A DNA stretch of 39,471 nucleotides. It comes from Helochares maculicollis (taxonomy: Eukaryota; Arthropoda; Insecta; Coleoptera; Hydrophilidae). A program made the position numbers and the translations under genes. The stretch lies in the NCBI GenBank assembly GCA_033557835.1, contig JAWQRO010000416.1, forward strand, positions 1 to 39,471, given 5' to 3'. Positions 35,371-39,471 of the stretch are shown here, one piece after another (the stretch's first letter is position 1; each line of letters starts with the position of its first letter). Below the pieces are notes generated by a model. It was not told where the DNA came from. It ran no database searches and saw only the letters and a list, made by a program, of their open reading frames with translations.

Positions 35371-37453
35371 CAAGCTGTTAATATTTTATTTGTGCTGTAA
35401 AAGGTAACTTCCAGCTTTATACCTTTAAAAGAATATTAAAGCGAAAACTTAACTACTAACTCAATAGTAAAATGAATAAGGAAAAACATATTTGTTTTCA
35501 TTACCTTTATAAACATATTATTTATCTGGGAGTCAAATAAAATAATTCAGTTGTAAATTTAACAATCAATTAGTAAATAAATGTCATGTATTTTTTTATC
35601 TGATATTATCTATTTCTATTTCTGCTACAATGCATAATGAGATATATGTACTAAAAGGATTTACCTGTTTCATAATGATGACCGAAAATACTTTTTATGT
35701 TATTGATCTCTTCGTTATCAACACATTATGAAAAATGTAATCAAGGCGCTATATTGCTAATTTTTTCACTTAGCAGATATATTTGTGTAAATAAAAAGCA
35801 ACAGTTATCGCTGAAATCGGTCGTATATTTTGATTTTTCATAACTAGATTGACATTCTCTGAGGATACCATGACCAATATTTCCACTCAAAATACTTATG
35901 AATATAGTTTAAAATTCATAAAATGTTGATTTTTATTATCATGAGAATAATGTGGATACAATACATTACTTTATTGTGATCAAGTCACGTGTCGTCCATT
36001 TATTCTCTTGAGCTGAAACTAAACTGTAGAAGATTATTCATGGCACGCTACCAACAGCTTTGTTTATAATAATATTATCTGAGTTACCAGGAATCAATAC
36101 TCACCAAATTTGGTTGATTTGTTTTAAATCAAGAAAAAGTTTTGTGAAAGTTGTTATTGTTATTAAATACAGTTTTTCTTTCACATAATTTTCATAATTT
36201 AGCAGCAAAAAATATTCGATATTTTTAAGACAATTGTCAGTAATTGCTTAACTTGTCGCATTTTTGAAGTTTGAATTTAGAAAAAGCAATTCAGATGTTG
36301 ATTGCCAGGTATCAGAATAAAGTAGGACAAAACACTGTATATATAACACTAAACTGGAAGTGAAAGTAATACAAACGGATATGGAATGTAGTGCTTATTG
36401 AGATAATTTTGTTTAATCTGCTGCTTTTCATATAATTAAACGAAAACTATTAAAAATTGTATTCTATTAATGGCTTACTACATTGCTATTATACACAGTT
36501 TTGTTTACATGAGTTTTTAAGTTTTCATAGTTTTACTATTACAAAATCAGCTAGAAATTTTGAACTTATAGTGAACTGCACTCTTCATAATGTAATCAAA
36601 GGATGTTTTGCTATTTGCGCCAATTTTAATGCTTCCCAATTCATTGTAACTAAAAACTGTTTGAGTTTTTCTTACAAGCGGTATTGTCGAGGTTTCTTTT
36701 TGATGTTTCAAGTTTTTAAAAGTTAGACAGGTCAGCAAATTCAATTATAATTTTCTTTTCATTTTGAGTTTGTTTTAAGATCTTGAAATAATTCATACAT
36801 TATTGTTCTTGTTTACTTTAAAAAATAAATATATAGATTGTAATCGCTTCTCGCGCTGTTAAAATAAGACTGCCTTTCAAGCTTTTTATCAGTGCATTCG
36901 ATATTTTCCGTGTCCAAAAACTGCAAGTTTATAATGAAAGTTTATTTATAATTTCATGTATTTACTGAGTATTACAGGCGATAGACCAATTTAAATCACT
37001 GTCGCTTTAAATCACCAAATCTACTTTTTTTTAAATATATACCACATTTATTACGAAATTATCAACTTAATGTTAAACTGACGCCCCCCTCCATGTCTTA
37101 GATTTATTTTGCCCCTAGATGCGTTTCGAAATAAACTCTTTCATTTTTCTAATATTTTCTTCATTTATTTACCGAAATCTAGAAGTTTGATTGACAGCAG
37201 ATTTTTTGACTATAAATTTGGTATATAGTAGAGATATCTGTGTTCGTTTAAATAAGTGGGCTTAGACAGATTATTTTCGTTATTTATTATTATTTTTGCA
37301 ATTTTAACATTAATTTATTAATTATTATTGAGTCCACTTATGAATAAAAATTGGCTACACTACATTTATATTTCTCGCTACCAAGCTTAAAAGTAAATCA
37401 CATTAAATCAATTTTTCATGTCTCTATATATAACTTTCACCGTTTTCACAATA
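35371..37453. other. A+T-rich stretch, no gene seen
   Basis: Short open frames (for example 36457-36726) have no recognisable content. A small C-rich patch lies near 37080-37115 (CGCCCCCCTCC). Confidence 0.45.
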
Positions 37454-37455
37454 TA

Positions 37456-37485
37456 CTAGGTGCGCAATTTTAAAATGTCGTTTTT
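37456..37485 (+). repeat. 3' terminal inverted repeat of mariner 3
   Basis: Plus-strand text CTAGGTGCGCAATTTTAAAA follows a TA dinucleotide. Its partner lies outside the window, so the exact length is unverified. Confidence 0.6.
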
Positions 37486-37539
37486 TTTCATGAAAAATGC
37501 ACAATTATTTAAGAACAATGGTAAGTAATTTTTTACTTA

Positions 37540-37933
37540 CAGTATTGAAATTTATGGACACCACTCCAAATTATAGCTTCAACTTTCATTGATATCTATT
37601 CATCGACCCATTTTTGTACATTCTCGAAAGTCTGGAAGTGTTGCTTAGCCAGTGCGTATCCCATCGATGAGAAGAGGTGATAATCAGAAGGCGCTAGGTT
37701 TTGGTGAATAGGCTTGTGGGGTAGGAGTTCCCAACCAAACAAAGAAATCGTTTCTTTGACCACTTAGGCTGAATGTGCAGGAGCGTTGTCATGCTGCAGA
37801 ATGATTTTGTCGTGCCTTCGAGCCCTTTCTGGGCCGTTTTTGATCAATGCCTGGTTTAAACTGATCATTTGTTGTCGGTAGCAGACGCTATTACCTATTT
37901 CTTCGGGTTTGAAAGGTTATAGTACACTACTCC
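37540..37933 (-). pseudogene. Mariner 3 transposase, single-copy catalytic half
   Basis: Follows unit A on the minus strand. VVYYNL is at about 37910-37930. HDNAPAH carries the second catalytic Asp (codon 37788-37790). LFGWELLPHK follows, and LAPSDYHLFSSMGYALAKQ carries the third Asp (codon 37683-37685), 34 residues after the second, as in DD34D mariners. VQKWVDE then precedes an in-frame stop and a decayed C-terminus. The usual SPD before LAPSD is altered to HQN. Confidence 0.88.
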
Positions 37934-38427
37934 CTTGATAGTTATCCTGGCATTACCCATCATTTCTTACTTTTGGAATTGTCAAAATATATCCATTTTT
38001 TATCGCCAGTTACAACCAGATGCAAAAACACCTTTCTTTTGTGGGGCAAATGGAGCATTTTGCACACAGTTTTTAGTATTTCTATCTGTCATTCGTTCAG
38101 TTTATGTTGAACCCATTTTCCAATCTTTTGAATCTTCTACATAACTCTCAGGCAATCGGAAATGGTTTGCTGAGTGACATTCAACTGCTCAGTCATCATT
38201 TGTTGTGTTTGTGTATCGTCTTTGCTCAATAGTGCTTGTAATTCGTCGTCTTTTCAGGTTCTTTGTCAATAACATTGACATCGCCACATTTGAAACGTTG
38301 AAATCAGCGTACACAAGTTTTGACAATAGGTGCAAGATCGCCGTAAGCCTCTACAAGAAATCGATGACTATCCGAGGCCTTTTTCTTTTGATTGAATAAG
38401 AAAATCATGACATACCGCAAATGCTCT
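37934..38427 (-). pseudogene. Mariner 3 transposase, N-terminal unit A (tandem copy)
   Basis: About 494 bases with the same content and the same start point as unit B and a small deletion near 38247. Its end, near the PSTS codons, joins the catalytic half of the gene after a missing stretch of roughly 60 bases. Confidence 0.85.
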
Positions 38428-38944
38428 TGAAGTTGATGGTTGTCCGAGTATTACTCACGATTTCTTACGTTTGGAATTCTCAAAATATATCCATTTTTCA
38501 TCGTCAGTTACAACCCAATGCAAACAACTCTTTCTATTGTCGCATCAATGCAGCATTTCGCACATTTTTTTTTGTTTTCCCATCTGTCGTACGTTCAATT
38601 TGTGTGGCACCCATTTTCCAACCTTTTGAATCTTCCCTATGGCTCTCAGGCGATCGGAATAAGCTTACCGAGTGACATTCAACTGCTTCGCCATCATTCG
38701 TTGTGTTTGTGTATCGTCTTCGTCCAACAGTGCTTGTATTTCGACGTCTCCAAACTTTTTTGGTCAATTTTCAGGTTCTTTGTCAATAACATTGAAATCG
38801 CCACATTTGAAACGTTGAAATCAGCGTCCACAAATTTTGACAATAGGAGTAAGATCGCCGTAAGCCTCTACAAGAAATCGATGACTTTTCGATGCCTTTT
38901 TCTTTTGATTGAATAAGAAGATCATTACATACCGCAAATGCTCT
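38428..38944 (-). pseudogene. Mariner 3 transposase, N-terminal unit B (tandem copy)
   Basis: About 517 bases, from EHLRYVMIFLFNQKKKA through HRFLVEAYGDL, FQRFKCGDFNVIDKEPEN, QALLDEDDTQTQRMM and GKIQKVGKWVPHKLN to VVTDDEKWIYFEN, then the same QPSTS end. The 5' leader and start codon seen in unit C are absent: the unit begins directly at the Glu-His-Leu-Arg codons, fused to the end of unit C. Stops and frameshifts interrupt it. Confidence 0.87.
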
Positions 38945-39380
38945 TGATGTTGATGGTTGTTCTGACGTTACTCACGATTTCTTACTTTTGGGATTCTCAA
39001 AATATATCCATTTTTCATCGTCAGTTACAACCCGATGCAAACAATCCTTTCTATTGTGGCGCCAATGCAGCATTTTGCAACAAAGGTTTTTATTTTTCAA
39101 TCTGTCGTTCGTTCAATTTGTGTGGCACCCATTTTCCAACATTTTGAATCTTCCCCATGGCTCTCAAGCTATCGCAAATAGCTTGCCGAGTGACATTCAA
39201 CTGCTCCGCTATCATGCGCTTGTAATTCGTCGTCTTGAAAGTTTTTTGCTGGATTTTCACGTTCTTTGTCAATAACATTGAAATCGCCACACTACAAGAA
39301 TTCGGTGACTTTTCGATGCATTTTTCTTTTGATTGAACAAGAAAATCATTACATGACGCAAATGCTCCTACTTGGCTCAT
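38945..39380 (-). pseudogene. Mariner 3 transposase, N-terminal unit C (natural 5' copy)
   Basis: Starts at ATG 39378-39380 (MSQV). One extra G right after shifts it out of the frame that gives EHLRHVMIFLFNQKK. RMIAEQLNVTRQAICDSLRA (second helix-turn-helix) and GKIQNVGKWVPHKLNERQIE follow, then TDDEKWIYFENPKSKKS with the first catalytic Asp. A gap of roughly 75 bases, visible against the other two units at about 39291, removes part of the first helix-turn-helix. It ends at QPSTS, at about 38945, where unit B begins. Confidence 0.85.
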
Positions 39381-39471
39381 AATTCTATGTGTTTAACACG
39401 AAAAAAAGTATGCTACTAACTGGTAAACAACTAAACAAATATGACGTTTTGTAGTGGGCTGTCTTACCAAC

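Larger units (their letters stand above)
37456..39471 (-). mobile_element. Mauritiana-type mariner 3 with internal tandem triplication (5' end beyond window)
   Basis: The 3' end begins at about 37456 (CTAGGTGCGCAATTTTAAAA on the plus strand) next to a TA dinucleotide at 37454-37455. The matching 5' inverted repeat is not in the window; about 90 bases upstream of the start codon at 39378-39380 are present. Transposase wording (LAPSDYHLF, KVGKWVPHKLN, VVTDDEKWIYFEN) places it with Mos1-like mariners. Inside, the N-terminal coding segment appears three times head-to-tail, so the element is about 0.9 kb longer than expected. Confidence 0.9.

Noticed and set aside
38421..39275. Plus-strand open frames of 84-158 codons across the mariner 3 array
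   Set aside because: They are antisense to the transposase units; the recurring text simply reflects the tandem copies.

Overview
This looks like gene-poor, strongly A+T-rich nuclear DNA of an insect. A dipteran with a large genome (tephritid or calyptrate type) is my best guess. The clues are three mariner families, several non-LTR retrotransposon remnants with RNase H tails, a short-intron DM9-domain gene, and long non-coding stretches with islands of higher G+C. There are no operons, Shine-Dalgarno sites, rRNA or CRISPR arrays, and no tRNA that I can support. The species assignment is inference only.

Layout: 1-941 (+) is the C-terminal end of a non-LTR retrotransposon polyprotein (RNase H plus zinc-finger tail), cut by the window edge. 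2472-3538 (+) is a decayed mariner. 4813-5535 (-) is the only host gene I can support: a secreted two-exon DM9 protein whose signal-peptide exon is too short to appear as a long open frame. 5.5-12.3 kb is mostly featureless A+T-rich sequence. 12.35-12.83 kb holds a diverged tandem repeat with a period near 267 bp. 13.44-14.50 kb (+) is a decayed reverse transcriptase. 15315-16545 (+) is a well-bounded mariner with a dead transposase. 16.5-22.4 kb is unassigned apart from GC-richer islands. 22.4-22.8 kb (-) is a protein-like but unidentified frame. 23.03-23.70 kb (-) is another RNase H/zinc-tail remnant. 24.7-26.46 kb is a GC-richer non-coding island with a 22-bp tandem repeat. 27.80-28.00 kb (-) may be a scrap of an LTR-retrotransposon pol. 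29.09-31.85 kb contains old direct repeats. 31.86-33.11 kb (-) is a jockey-like endonuclease/reverse transcriptase pseudogene ending at a (GT)n tract. 33.1-37.45 kb has further GC-richer islands with no recognisable gene. 37456-39471 (-) is a mauritiana-type mariner whose N-terminal coding part is present three times head-to-tail.

Nothing here forms a multi-gene system. The most interesting structures are the internal triplication in the third mariner, the reconstructed signal-peptide exon of the DM9 gene, and the unidentified frame at 22.4-22.8 kb. All mobile elements seen are inactive: every mariner transposase has lost catalytic residues or carries stops, and every retroelement frame is interrupted.
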